From contig OV121088.1 of NCBI GenBank assembly GCA_921293015.1, positions 8,369,882 to 8,433,881 of the forward strand: a DNA stretch of 64,000 nt, read 5' to 3'. Numbering within the stretch: the stretch's first letter is position 1; every line of letters begins with the position of its first letter. Shown one piece after another: positions 1-12,900 of the stretch. A program made the position numbers and the translations under genes. This DNA is from Phorcus lineatus (Eukaryota > Mollusca > Gastropoda > Trochida > Trochidae). The notes beneath the pieces were generated by a model. It saw only the letters and a list, made by a program, of their open reading frames with translations, ran no database searches and was not told the origin of the DNA.

Positions 1-636
1 AATCAAAACATCAAAAGTAAGATGGTCAATTAGGTAAATTGATTGAAAGACTTTAAGAGATTTTAAGGGAATCTACAATTTGTTTTTGTTTTTTTAAAAT
101 TCCAATTGAAATATCTTAATTATAGCACTTCAGAGTATCTCGTTGGTGGATGTAAGTAATTAAACCTTTCAATTCGATATCAATATTTTTAGAATATCAA
201 CAGATCTACAAATAATTATCTGATCAATAAAGTTCGTTTACACCAATAATCCTCTGAATCTGTCCTTGCTTATTTCAAACTGAGTATTATCAATTTTTTT
301 ACAAATCTTTTTAACTAGAGTTTTAAAATTCTTTAGATAATCACATTCTTGTGAAGAAGAGAATTCTAAACACAGCCACATTTAAGTGTGTTTATCGACT
401 ACAATTTTGAAGTTACATTAGAATCTGACTCCACAGGATGATGATAAAAGCAATTCCATGTTTCTACAAGTTATCTCCCCTTCTGGTAGGCATCTGAGAT
501 AGTAAGGACGTCTCAAACTGTGTTGATTGAAACAGACTGCAAGCGATGTGAGGTGCATTTATGCAAGTGCATGCGTATATTGTGAACGCTATTGATCAGA
601 ACAATGACGTATATGATTCAGCAACAAAAAGAGGCA

Positions 637-678
637 GACCATGTGTCACGGACCATGTGTCACGGACCATGTGTCACA
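637..678. repeat. Short 14-bp tandem repeat (3 copies)
   Basis: Three adjacent copies of GACCATGTGTCACG, the last ending in A instead of G. It is a simple local duplication inside otherwise unremarkable AT-rich DNA, and no coding role is supported. Confidence 0.8.
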
Positions 679-848
679 GACAAGACCAGACCAGAACGTT
701 TTGTGCAACAGCTTTCTTCTCTGCCACAGCTTTGCTTAATAACACTCATCAACTGAACAAAGTTGATTTAAATTACTTCAACACCTTCCATTGTTAATTT
801 TTGCAATGTAATCTTATGTTTGTATGCTGATCGAATATGTTCTCATGC

Positions 849-989
849 GGTAGCGGATTTAGAGGGTGGGCGCCTTCAGGGTTTGGCCCCTTTTGGAATT
901 AAAAAAAAGCAGGTAAACTCAACCGCCTTTTCAATAGGTAATCCGCCTGCCCCCCTGACCTGCTTTCAAAATTGCTTCATCCGCCACTG
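849..989. mobile_element. Small hAT-like MITE with CAGTGGCGGAT-type ends
   Basis: The left end reads CGGTAGCGGATTTAGAGGG and the right end ATCCGCCACTG, so the termini are imperfect inverted repeats related to CAGTGGCGGAT. That terminus is common on non-autonomous hAT-type DNA elements in animals. The interior has the usual G-run near one end and C-run near the other, is only about 140 bp long and codes for nothing. I could not find a convincing 8-bp target duplication, so the ends are eroded or the family assignment is wrong. Similar right-end fragments occur near 2950-2977 and 48590-48625. Confidence 0.5.
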
Positions 990-1018
990 AAATGTAACGA
1001 TTATTTTACAAATTGACT

Positions 1019-1517
1019 CATGTGGGGGGTCTAGGACAAATGCCACCCGGACAAATGCCACCCGGACATAACCCACCCGGACAATTGCCACCAGGACAAA
1101 TGCCACCTAGGACAAATGCCACCTAGGACAAATGCCACCCAGACAAAAGCCACCTAGGACAAATGCCACCCAATATTTTTTAAAAACAACGAAAAACGAT
1201 ATTTGACTCATGATATATGTATATTCTGTAAAAACAAGTGATCATGTTCTTGTTTTCAGCACTATAATGTATTCATCTCCTGCATCTTCTTGGTTCGCAA
1301 AATAAGCACTCTTTTAAACCGACTGTGCATGTTAATTAATGTTGCCACCTGTCGCATTGACTTTGATAGAGTGTGCAAAGGAATGAGTTTGATTTTGGTG
1401 CGATTTTTCCCTGGTGACCCCCATGCTAAAAATTAAATTTTGATTGACTAAAAATGCTTGAAAATAATAATTTTAATGTTAATTTGTCCGGGTGGCATTT
1501 GTCCTGCTCCCTCATAT
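1019..1517. mobile_element. MITE with inverted ends and a subterminal minisatellite
   Basis: The left end (1019-1056) and the reverse complement of the right end (1481-1517) align over about 37 bp: both read CATRTGRGGG, then a short variable stretch, then GGACAAATGCCACCCGGACAAAT. Inside the left end the 15-16-bp unit GGACAAATGCCACCC is repeated nine times (1034-1171); the right end has one and a half copies in inverted orientation. The roughly 310-bp core between is AT-rich and non-coding. Terminal inversion plus asymmetric amplification of the subterminal unit fits a non-autonomous DNA transposon. The superfamily is not identifiable. Confidence 0.65.
1034..1171. repeat. 15-16-bp minisatellite, 9 copies
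   Basis: Nine tandem copies of GGACAAATGCCACC(C/TA/CA), with unit 3 most diverged (GGACATAACCCACCC). The array forms the left subterminal part of the MITE at 1019-1517. Confidence 0.9.
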
Positions 1518-1907
1518 GGGATGTTTTTCAACAATATTTTTGGTTACTCTACATTTTACTTCCTCTCTTTTTGAGACACTTGTTTAAAATATGATATAAA
1601 ATAGGAGTTCAATGGAACAATTCTTTTTCCTGATCTAATTTTGTACAATATAAAAGAAAAACACTTCTAAAAACACAAAGTTTGGATAGGAATAATTAAT
1701 GAATTTTCCCAAAATTTGAAATTAAATCTTTCAAAATTATGAATATAAGTGTGACTTTGAACCAAAGCTCGGACTCGATCCACATCACATTTGCATATAT
1801 ACCATGATGCATGTTCTGTATAACCTCGCCATCTTGATAGATTTTCATTTTAAGAAACAGATCTTCAGCTCATTTGGTAGTCCAGCTCAAAATAAATTAC
1901 TGGCGTA

Positions 1908-2271
1908 CCGTATTTCCTTTAATAGAGGCCGGGTCTTGAATTGTCGCCGATCTTGGATAGACGCTAGGGGTACGACTGTTTGAAAACAAATAGATGTCAG
2001 GTCCGGAATAGTTGCCGGGAGATATGATGATTTATTGATTTTTCAGTAGTCTAAGATACATAAGCCAATATTGGAAATGATGAGCAACATGCCATCATAT
2101 GTTCATGGCCAATTATGAATTAATATTCACCAAAACAAACAAAAGATTTTTAAGTGAGTTTGTTTTTCTTGTGCTTTGAAATTTGAATGAATAATCTTGC
2201 ATAAAATATATAGAGGCCGGTCTTGAATTGACACCGGGGATGCAGTTGGTCTGAAAAATTCGATGAAATGG
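1908..2271. mobile_element. MITE-like fragments with TACCGTATT end
   Basis: ACCGTATTTCCTTTAATAGA is followed by GGCCGGGTCTTGAATTG; a second related block at 2210-2271 repeats TAGAGGCCGGTCTTGAATTG and a downstream TCTGAAAA motif. A matching end in opposite orientation lies at 7600-7682, and a further related end at about 58185-58240 (CATCGAATACGGTAATACC). I read these as remnants of one family of DNA elements. No transposase ORF is present. Confidence 0.45.
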
Positions 2272-2999
2272 AGTTGTTCTTTGTCAGTTGAACTTGGTGC
2301 AGAATTTAGTACAGTGTTGTTTCATGTTAAAGCTATTATGGCGGGCATGCAGTGGCAGGTTTTATCTTCAAGAGTCTGGGGATGAAAGAGATTGTTTGGT
2401 TAAGGTTCATTATTTGCAGTTTTCTACATGTAAGAATAAATGTGAAGAATGTAAGTTCTATGAGAGTAATCTCCCCTTGTTATATCTCTGTGTGTGTTGT
2501 CTCAAAACAATACACAGCTGTAAAGGGTTTAAAAAATAGTTACTTTCAGTTTACAGAAGTTAAAAAGATTTATATTTTGGGATTAAAAGCAAATTTTGGG
2601 CAGAAAGTAGATCTTGTTAGAGTTATCAAACCATATAACATTCTGACTTGGTTATGAAATAATTTATCGGCATAGCTTATTATGGCAAACAAGGGCATAT
2701 TTTCTTAGAGTTATAAAAAGCACTTAAAGAGTTCAAATGGCGGAGGAGTAAGATCTTGTGTAGTTTTTGTAGAAAAAAAAAATTCATTATAAAAGACATT
2801 ATTCAGTAAGTGAAACAGACAATAATATTGAGTATAAAAAAACCAGACAATTATTAGTTGAAATCAGTAGCCCATTATTTTTTTAAAGGGGTCTGATTCA
2901 CCCAGTTTATGGTATATTCAATAAACCAAACAATCCAACGAAACACACCTTCCCCCCTCGGAATCCACCACTGGAAATCATTGATATTCATGCTCATTT

Positions 3000-5700
3000 T
3001 ACTTGATATATTTGATAGAAATGGATTCTTCTTACAATTGATAGTTTTCTCATAATGATAAAGGGAAATGCTTTGTTAATTGCACTATAAAAGCCAACGG
3101 TCTGAGCCAGTCTTTTGCCATGTCAATCTTTACTTACTGAGAATCACTGGAGTCTGCTTTCACCGACTGTAGAGCTGGAATCACTGGAGATATATTGCTA
3201 AATGAGCAAGGCCAATGTATTTATTCAACATCTTCTCAGAAGGAATTGCTCTTTTTCAGTTTTGAAGAGAAATAACTGATGGAATAAGTGTAAAATGATG
3301 GCAGGGAGACAAGTAACCCCTCAAAAAACGGTAGAAGTCTATCATCTGTAAATATTTGCCGTTGATAATCACAAGCATTTACAAATTCTATTGTCCAACG
3401 AGTTGATACAGAATCTTTGATCGTCAGAAATGACTCATTTTTGCTCGCATTGACGATTTTAGCATCATTGCTGTGGCATCAATGTTGTTTTTCAGTTGCG
3501 TGAGACCGGAACCATTCCAACAATATGGATACACCATTTAGGAGGAGTTGCTATGTGGTTTGCTCGGCCTCGTCGTGTTAGGAATGTCAAAATGTTTTTC
3601 TGTTCCTGTACGGCAGAGCAGAACCTAGAAGCAAAGTTTTGCATAATTGTGCGCAAAGTTGCTTTCAACTGTTTCTGATTCTTATTCTAATGGAGTGAAA
3701 ACTTCATTCAGCAAAAAAATAATTACCTGTGAGCTGATCTACTGCCAAGAAAGCTCTGCCACCATTGCTGTCATAATCCATCCCACCTGTAGCTTGAGTT
3801 GTGAGGAATGTAGCATATTTTATCAGTTGATAGTTGTGTGGAAAGTATTACGTTTTTCTCTCAATGATAAGATCAGAAAGGAAAAACGTGTGGATAGGGA
3901 TGTACTGCTGTTGCTACTGAGGTCTGATAAAAATTGAGTGCTATATTGGCTGAAACCTTTGTTTACGTGGCACAGATGAAAATTTAAAAACAAAGTTTGC
4001 TAATTAAAACTTGTGTCTCTTGATTTGAATGAATATTGAGGGCTTAATGATTATGATACTTTCAATGCTGAAATAATTTTATTTTTCAGAATAAGATTTT
4101 TAATTTCAGTCAGTGGATTCAATGTGAATTTACTTATTGATGGAACATTTTTAGTCATATGATGTTGTTATTGACAAGAAGAGAAGGCATTTTTTGGGTC
4201 TTAACAAAGACTTATTTCATTATTTTTCTTAATTAGGTCCTTTTTAATATATTTTTGATGATGACAATAAGTCTTTTCGAAAATAACAAATTAAAGAATT
4301 CAAATATTTTCTGGAATGACGATCTTTTCTTTCAAAGCATTTTTCTTCTATAATTGAAAATAAATTCTTGTACAACCCTAGAGTTTGTTGTATACTTACT
4401 GGGTTTTTCTATCTTTGAATTCTTCTGCTTTTGAGGGTATTCAGTGATTTAAATAGATCACATTTATGTTCCCAAGCAAACTGATAGACATATTTCCACT
4501 TGATAAACTGATTGGTGGAACTTTTGTCTGGTGTATTTACGAATGTGTATCAAGTTGAATGGAGTGCAAGCTGTTAGAAACACTCTGGGTGCCAGATACA
4601 TCATAGAGTTATAATTATGGTAATAAGTATGGGCTATGAATGTTTATGACATCTAGGTGTGATAAGTGATAATTGACAGATGTTCTGATTGGCTGCTTCA
4701 ACATAAAAGTAGCTTAATCTAGCCGCTATGGCCAATACTTACATCTAGCCAGCAAGTTTGGGAGCAAGAGGTTATTTTTGTATTCCTTCTTCTTGAGAAG
4801 CAAGCAGGAGTTTACAAAAAAATAATTTGTATGTTTTGGTAAATGTTGCACAATTATTTTTAGTCTTGTTCCTTGTTTACAGTCTTATCATGTTTCGTAA
4901 CTTGCTTCAAGAATTTAGCCGTGTGCAGAGTAAGGAATTTGTAGAGGAAGGTTGAAGAGATGTGATGAAAGCCGGCCAGACAAGGAACTTCCAACACCCA
5001 TACACATGTTCTGCATGCTCTTGCAGAAATATAGATTTTCCTGGATTCGTCTTGTCCTAAATGCTAAGATCTTTTCCCATTTTAGTGCCCTTGTTTAAAC
5101 TTTGAGTCGCCATGGTTTTCTGAAATCTTGCAGACATTATGCTATGCCCTCGGGATATATAGATTTTGATGATCTAGACTGCAATCCTGTAGATCATCTC
5201 TTTTTAGAGAAATCTACCTCCATGGACCTAAATGTGTCTTCTGAACATAAGCATTTGGCTTGATAGACACCAGGGTATTGTAGGATATATACAAGGGTAT
5301 TGTAGGAACTCTGCAGATACATATATATATAAGTTGATACAGCGGGATGAGTGAATGTCTGTCAGAGATCAAGATGTCTCCTTGGAGATATCCCAGAGAC
5401 AGTAGATTTTCACATTGCCCTGGTACCATCAAACAAATAAAATCACAATGCTTTGACACCAAATACAAAACTCTACAATGCTTAACTCATATGTGATGAT
5501 GTCACAATGCTATGATGTCTTAGGCCTGATGATATGATGATATCTCATGTCCTCACTGCTCTGCTTGTCTTAAGGTAGTAAGTCCTCAGCTGCCTAAATT
5601 TTCATTAAAAACAAATGAATAATGCATGGAATTCATAGAATCCTACTTTCTTGTCTCTGATTTAGGATAAATCAACACTTAGTGCTAAAGATATAGATAT
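3000..5700. other. AT-rich non-coding stretch
   Basis: No ORF with convincing coding character, no clear repeat and no RNA gene is visible, apart from a short protein-like minus-strand reading frame around 3720-3890 that is treated as a separate finding. CA/TG-rich words and ATGATGTCACAATGCTATGATG near 5495-5520 recall the cluster at 9658-9768. Confidence 0.5.
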
Positions 5701-5715
5701 CCTTCGAAAGCCACA

Positions 5716-5885
5716 GACAATCAGGGAAAGGCAGAGGCCATGGGCCATTTTGTACATTGGATGAAAAAATGGCCATTCAAATTTGAAAGTTTACCATTGC
5801 TTCTAAAGGGAATGGCTCCTTCAAAATTCTGAAAATGAGTAAAAGCCCTATAAATGGCCCATTATCAAAGGTGTCTTTCCCAATC
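5716..5885 (+). repeat. Dispersed repeat, copy A (inverted partner at 51745)
   Basis: This roughly 170-bp block matches the reverse complement of 51745-51920. Shared landmarks in order are CAGGGA, GGCCATGGGCCATTTTG, GGATGAAAAAATGGC, TTTACCATTGCT, CAAAATTCTGA, GTAAAAGCCCT, AATGGCCC and AAGGTGTCTT(T/G)CCCAATC. The copies differ by substitutions and small indels, so they are old members of a dispersed family. No protein is encoded, and the class is unknown. Confidence 0.75.
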
Positions 5886-5914
5886 TCATTTTAAACTCCT
5901 GTCATCTTGTATTG

Positions 5915-5990
5915 ATGTATTTGATATCTGGTGAGATTGTTTATCAATACACCTATGGTGAGATTCTCTATCAATTCTCCAATAAGGTTC
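5915..5990. repeat. Imperfect repeat related to the 9.85-kb hairpin
   Basis: TTGATGTATTTGATATC and two spaced copies of GGTGAGATT(G/C)T share their core words with the arms of the hairpin element at 9852-9958 (TTTGATATC and GGTGAGATTCTC). Probably a decayed copy of the same small element. Confidence 0.4.
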
Positions 5991-7599
5991 TACAAAATAA
6001 TTTGTATAATTTTCTATACTCTCTCGGAAATACAGGCTTTTGCTTTGTTGATTTAGACTAACCCTAGGTTCTATCCTGCACTTTCTCACGGGCCGACTTG
6101 GTCCAATAAAGTTTTTTTTCTGAAGTTCAGAATATCATGGAAGATTCTAGCCTTGAAAACATGAAGAGCCTGCGGTTCTGACTCGTAAGGCTTTCTGTTG
6201 GTATTTTGAATTATTTCCCCTTTAAATTCTGAGTGTCCGATGTGATCTGATTGTCAAGATCTATTTTCTGATTCCTTTCTACTAAGTGGAGTTATTGTTC
6301 ATGATGTATCTTCAGACACTGATCATCCTGAGTTGTGACTTTGTGTGTTACTCAAATACGAAAGTGATACATTTTCAAATGTTGATATTTTGAGACGTCC
6401 TGCTAAATCATCGTATATGACTGTGCTCTCGCTCCTTCCTAATTCCCTATCTCTTTCGGGCTAAATCCCTCGTGTAAAATGTCTTAAAATATTATTTTTG
6501 CTTGAAAAAGTTTGAGGAGATTTCATATGTTTGAAAAGTGTAAATAAAAGAAATTGATCCTCCCCAGAAATTTAAAATTTAAAATTTAGATAATGTTGAT
6601 ATTCAAAAAACAAATTTTATTTTACAATATATGTTATTCATTCTAAGTTTATGTGCCAAGACAAATTCCATTTACTTTGTTTATAAACCATGATATAAAA
6701 AAGTAAACAGAGCTGATGTTTATATTTCTCTCCAAGACACTTTTAAGATTAAATTTTCAAGCTGTGAATTTCAACACCTGTGGTCTACAAAAACATCCTG
6801 AAATATTCACATTTTATTGAAGCTGAACATTTGGAAGAAATCAAACTTTCATCAGATACAGAATTTACATGTTCAAATTGCACGTATAATAACATGGTGA
6901 CCTACCGGGGAGAAATATCAGCTTCATATGTAATAAACTTCCACGTACTTGTTATGCTAAAAAAGCCAGGCAATCAGCCATTGTTGGCTTTCATTTAAAA
7001 TGAATCAGAGATCTTTACATGTAATAAATAAATGCATTTTGAATGGAGGCAGAAGGAGGCAAGAGGAAGCACATGGCGACCACGTGTCTTTGATTGCTTC
7101 CATCGCGCCCTTTCCAGCCGTGTGGATGGCGGACATGTTTGTAAAGGTCATAAGGCGGGGAAGTTTGGAACTTGGGGGCTGTTTGGAGGGAAGCAGGTTC
7201 TTAACAGCATTGATAGTTTTAAGGTGAATGAGAGAATTGAAACATTGAGTTTTGGGAAATTCATTCTTAAATTGTTTTTAATGTAAGTTCTGTTGACAAG
7301 GAAGTTGTTGAGTTACGGTTTTGCCAAAATAAACTGAGTTGGAAACTTTTTACATTTGTGACAAATATTTTGAAAAGCTCAAGAATTAGATTCAATATGG
7401 TTTATATATGAAATATGTTTTTAAGAATTTTGGAATGATTTACTTTTTTAAAGGTTTTACTTTTTGAATATGATTAGAATTATATTTTATTTAAGGATAA
7501 GTTCAAATTGAATTATCAGGATTTCTTATTTATCAGAATTATAAAATCATTGAGAAAACGTTTGTTTATTTTTTGTAATGATCCTCGTAAGGAGGTAGA

Positions 7600-7682
7600 G
7601 TATATTACGATTTGACTCTGGAGCTCCCGGCGGTTTGAAAAATTAGATGCCAGGGTGTCTATTCGAGGGAATACGGTATGCC
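7600..7682 (-). mobile_element. MITE end in inverse orientation to 1908
   Basis: Read on the minus strand, this starts ATACCGTATTCCCTCGAATAG and continues with a GC-richer subterminal stretch containing CAAACCGCCGGGAGC. It is the inverted counterpart of the TACCGTATTTCCTTTAATAG end at 1908. The two could bound one 5.8-kb element or be independent solo copies. The lack of any transposase reading frame between them favours independent copies. Confidence 0.4.
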
Positions 7683-8349
7683 ACCATTTTCTGTATAATT
7701 AGCACCTCATGTCAATGAAGTCATGAAATGAATCATGGCTAAAGATTTGCCAAAGAAAAGTTGAAAGAAAATGCAGAGAAATTTTCTTTTGGAATTTATC
7801 TGCTTCTTGATGACACAGAAAACAGGAAACGTGACTTTAAAACAATATGGTTGACCTTCTGTCATCTTGGATTTCAGTGACTTGAAATTTGAGCTGTGTT
7901 CTTTTTTAACAGGTTAACTTGCTTGAATGGTTAAGTATTGAAAAAATGCTTTGAAAGGTTCTCTCGTTTTTTATTTTGAAATGTAACACTTTTTGATCAT
8001 AATAAACTTATTGCTAATGTTATTAGATTTCTTAATCATCTTCATAAGAAGAAAGTAATTATGTCTCTTACAAACGAACAAACTGCAATGGAATGTAAAA
8101 TAATCACAAATGCTGAATCGCTTTAATGAAAAAGCTTCTATTGTTTTGTACAGAGGAAAGGCAATGCAGAAAAGTCCAAGCAAATGACATTTATAATTCC
8201 CAAAGTATGGAAGTGTCAGGGGTGTCTGTTTAGAATTATTTTTCCTGATAACTGCTGTGGTGTACTGAAATTCGGGCTTTTGGAATTTTGGAATTGTGTA
8301 TTGTCAACTGTTCATCTAGAGAGCGGTTGCCTCAAGCATTGGCTCACAG

Positions 8350-8413
8350 AGGGGGTTGAGGGCTGAGGGGGTTGAGGGCTGAGGGGGTTGAGGTTTGAGG
8401 GCTGAGGGGGTTG
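8350..8413. repeat. G-rich 16-bp tandem repeat
   Basis: About four copies of GAGGGGGTTGAGGGCT, one interrupted by GAGGTTTGAGGGCT. Each unit carries a run of five Gs and one of three, so the + strand could form G-quadruplex-like structures. Confidence 0.85.
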
Positions 8414-9278
8414 TGGTAAGGGAAAGCTTATTGCTAACTGTTTTTAATGATATTTTGATGCTGCAGGTCACATTTTTAAAAGCTTTTTTTACATGAAGAT
8501 TGTAAATAATGAATTACATGATGAGCATCATGGTCTGTAGCTCTATTTTTGTACAAATAGATATAAAACAAAAATTCTTATATTCTGGAGAATAACCGTA
8601 AGATAATCCTAGAATTCAAATAACTAACACAGGTTCAATGTAAGCTTAATCCATCTATGACATTTAAACCTCCAGGAATAATAGATTGAAGAAGAAGTAA
8701 ACAAAGTTTTGAGTGGTATGCACCCAGTGATACAGGGACCTTCTCCCTGATTGTCTCCCTTGATGAGCATCAGCCAGGAGGGGTGAAGTCTGGGGCATGT
8801 TGTGGATGAATTAGGTGCAAGCAAAGAAAATGTCAGGCCAGGTATAGGAGAAATCTGAGGAAACAAGCTGCAGATATAAACACATCACAGTCGTGTCATT
8901 CAGCCAGCTTACTAACTTGATATTTATATTGCTAATAAACTTGCTGGATTTGGGTTTGAGATGCAGTGGCTAGATTGGTTGATCTTTAGCTGTGATAAAT
9001 GTCTAACCTGTCAGTCTGGAGTGATTTATGCTGGGAAATGGCGAAAATACATATCATTACTGATAACACCTGGTAATGACAGTCTCTCTGTTGTGTGGCC
9101 ATTTACATACATGTATGAATAAACCAACCCTTTGAGATAACTATGTATTCACATGGCCTTTGTCAGTATAGGTGACATGGTGAAACTAAAGCTTTTGTGT
9201 CTTTTCAAATTTAAATTTTTCATATTTTACACCCAACTCATATTCCAAAGTTTCGGAAAATATATCCGAACCAACAAA

Positions 9279-9384
9279 TTCAGGGCCTAGATTATTGAAG
9301 ATCTCTTAGCACTAAGGTAGTCGTAAGTACCATACATTAACATTGGCTTACAACTATCTTAGCACTTTGAATCTAGGCCCTGAA
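9279..9384. mobile_element. Palindromic MITE, 106 bp
   Basis: The ends are TTCAGGGCCTAGATT and AATCTAGGCCCTGAA, and the interior words CTTAGCACTAAGGTAGTCG and CAACTATCTTAGCAC are also partly complementary, so almost the whole element folds on itself. Small foldback MITEs with a GGCCTAGATT-type end are, as I recall, frequent in bivalve genomes; that part is recollection rather than a search. Confidence 0.7.
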
Positions 9385-9657
9385 CTCTTTGATTGGCATT
9401 CTAGAAGTTGATGAGGTGAACAATATGGACTCTTATTGATAAGCAACTTTCTGCGAACGCGATGTTTCGACATTGATTCTAATGTCACTTGTTTGGTGAC
9501 AGCTCTTATGCATAACAGTTGTCTTTATTGTTTAAACACTGAATTAGTTAAGGGCCAAAACTTGTTAATCAAATACCACAATTTATCATTCAAAACTGTG
9601 TTCCACAGGAGATATCGCGAGACAGATTTTGAACAATGCCCTATTACAGTCAAGTTC

Positions 9658-9768
9658 ATGACATCACAATTGTTTAACATCATCAAATAATGACATCACA
9701 ATGCTATGGCATCATAAACATGATGGCGTCATAAACATGATGACATCACAGTGGTATGACATCACAGC
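9658..9768. repeat. Degenerate TGACATCA repeat cluster
   Basis: Irregular reiteration of ATGACATCAC, AATGCTATGGC and ATCATAAACATGATG. TGACATCA/TGACGTCA-like half sites recur about five times, resembling CRE-type words, but the pattern is better explained by slippage than by selection. Confidence 0.6.
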
Positions 9769-9851
9769 ACTGAGAGGCTTAGAGTAGTGCATTGTTCAGA
9801 TATATTCATTTTTCGCGGAATCAAAATGAAAAATGATTTTGGATGATAAAT

Positions 9852-9958
9852 AGAATCTCACCGTCGTGTCTTCTGATATCAAATATATCTCTATCATATA
9901 AATATGTATCAACTTGTGTTGATATATTTGATATCAGAAGACACTTGGGTGAGATTCT
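9852..9958. repeat. Long hairpin (38-bp arms, 31-bp loop)
   Basis: Arm 9852-9889 and arm 9921-9958 are reverse complements at 35 of 38 positions; the mismatches cluster in the third quarter (CCGTCG against CCCAAG). The loop contains a smaller dyad (ATCAACTTGTGTTGAT). The structure fits a foldback MITE remnant, and a partial relative lies at 5915-5990. Confidence 0.8.
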
Positions 9959-9969
9959 CTATATCTGCA

Positions 9970-12900
9970 ATACAGATACAACCTAAGCTATAATGAATAT
10001 GGTCCTTCACTTGCTCCCTGGATGATTTCTGACCCGTTTACAAATTTATAGTTTAGCTGGTAATCTAGTCAACATGAAGACCTACATGTACTTGAAATTT
10101 CTATCCCGGAATATATTTAGCATGTGCTAACTTGTAAAGCCTCTAAGAAGGCTTCAGCAAGACATAAATCTGGAACTAGGTCCTCTCAGTTACTGTCAGA
10201 TACCACAATCTATAAGCCATTTTGATTGAAATTCTTTTTGTACAGTTATGCTTATATTCAAGGGTTTTACTGAGTTTGGGAGAAGATTATGTGCCACTAC
10301 TGTGCTCGAATTGTTTGAATTAACTGTGATTGTGATTCGAGAGACTTACTTTATGGAATGAAATTCATCAATATGAAAATATTTTGAAATAACATGAGTC
10401 AATTGTTCGGCACAAAGTTTCTAAGTCTAACTGAAGGAGTCGAGTTCATGATATTTAGCCATATATTCACCCTAGCCCAAAAATTATTGCTTGAAGATCA
10501 AGTCTAGATTTCAGTGTTTGAAGGTCCAATTTCTCAGTTGCTCCTTTTGATTATTTGATAAGATAGTCATTTTTTAAAAATGAGTTTTTCTGAGACTTGT
10601 GAAAGTCTTAACAATCCATGAATTAAGAAAGAACTAACCAGCGGATCCAGAGGTATAGATTTGAATAATTTCAATAATTTTTTAGAAATAAATGATGAAA
10701 ACTTGTCAAAATGATACTAAAGTTTGATTAGTTATGGGCCATGTCTAAATAGGACAAGAAAGGAATAATAAAAATGACAAAAAGGACTCCATAGAGCTAT
10801 GAAAATTGACTTTCATCACTACAAGAAAAGTGTTACTTGATACGCTGTAAAATGTATCGTAAGACTTTCTGGTGAGAATTTGATATGTTCCACATTGCCC
10901 TTTTTTGGATGATTAAGAAATTTCTTCCATCTTCAAAAAAATTGTGCTCTCACGGTTGTATTTGACAGGTTTAGAATTCAATTTAGAGTACAACAAGTTT
11001 TTAGGAGGCAAGTCTGGGAATACCAATTAATGAATCTGTCTTTGAATTAACCTTGGCAATGATTGCTCTTGAGTAATGAGGTAGTAATCAAACTTCATTT
11101 AATGAACTTGTTTATTTCTTTTGAACTGAAAAAAAAATACACAGAGGATATTTGGCGTTTCTCAGCAAAGCCCATGCATGTCACTCTGAGTAAAATGGAA
11201 TTTGATATTTTTGCAAGTGGCACAACAACAAGTATAAATATGTTTTTCCACTTTACAAGATGAGATATACAAGGCATTCAAAGATATTTATTTCAAATAT
11301 TCTGTCTAATTTTTAAAATACATTTATTTGGTATATAGAGGTAAAACGTAACATATGTTCAATTTATGAATGGAGTTTCCAGATTGCCTCTTGATCGCAT
11401 TCATCTTATGACATCATCCCATTGTTGCATGATGTCACACGTGATGTCATATGATTGTAGGAGTTATTTCCCTGAGAAGAAGCTCATGCTATTTCACTCA
11501 TTGATTAAATGGATTATTTTTCAACCTATAAGTTGTATATTTTACTATTGAAAATAAAAAATAATACTAGATATTTAAAAAAGCAAAAAATAAAATTAAT
11601 AATAAATATACTATTTTTTCACTAATTTATGATTTCTATTAAACTTCTTCCTGCTTATTAGATCATATTAACACTTATTGCACAATTACATGACTGATAA
11701 TTATTTCCTTAAACCTTATAAACATTTATTGCGTCATGAAACAGTTCAGTTGTCTATAGATCTTTTGATTTTGTTTTATTGTCGTAATTTGGTAAAATAA
11801 AAAGAAAAACTGTATATATAAAGGTAACAAACCATGGAATAACTTTCATCCCCACGATGAGTTATATACCTTGTTATCAAGGTAAGTCACACACTTTAAA
11901 CATAAAGTAGGAAGCAGCCCTGATTTATTTCAAGATTTAACATCTTTGTCTTTGTTAAATACTAGAATGGTCACACCAGACAGTTTAGGTGATGTAGAAA
12001 TATAAAGCCCAAAAAAACTGTAGATTTATTATTGCCCAGCTCTTTAAAACTTTCAGTTTTGAAGTTTATGAAAACTTGAGCTCTTTTATTTGACAAATAT
12101 TCATTTATATAGGTGGTAAACAGGGACATTCGCTTTGCCCTTGTATATTGTTGATATCTGGTAATCTTGAATTTGTTAAGTTTCAGAATGAGTTATGATA
12201 ATCTACTTACAAATTAATTTTGCCCTAAAGAATGTTTTTTCTAAATTAATCATGTCAGGAAAATTTTCAGAAGAATTTAAATGTTACACCAGGAATTATG
12301 AAAACAAAATCCGAACAGTATGATTTATATTTACTTTGAACCCCTTTTTGATCCAACACTATGTTAACTGCTTTAAGAAGTAAACATTTCTGAAGTCAAG
12401 CATTATTTGATTAAAGCCAATCCTTGATTATTGCCCCTGTTACCAAGTTGTATTTATTTGGGATGGATATTGAACCAAATTTTGTATTGCAATATATTGC
12501 AATGATTAGTGACTATATTGCAATAATATTATCTCACCATTTTTTCCAAGTTTTCAAACTTTCTCTTCAGTTCAAAGCACAACAGCTAAACAGATATTTC
12601 CTTTAAAGCCTTCTAAGGTTGAATCATTATTCAAAGAAATAAAAATTTAAATGACAAATCAGCTAATAATAAATGGTCTCTGCCACATCTGAGACAGTCC
12701 AACATATGTACAAACACGTCATTAGCATTTTCTTGCATTTTCAACCTGCAAATGTACCTCAGAACAAGTCATGTCCAATTCATATCTATGGATTTCTATT
12801 TAAATTCTGTGGTGCATACTTAAAATTTTAATCATTTTGCAATTATGGTATTGCACACTTTATACCAGTTGATACTGAAATACTGATTTATTGCACAGGC

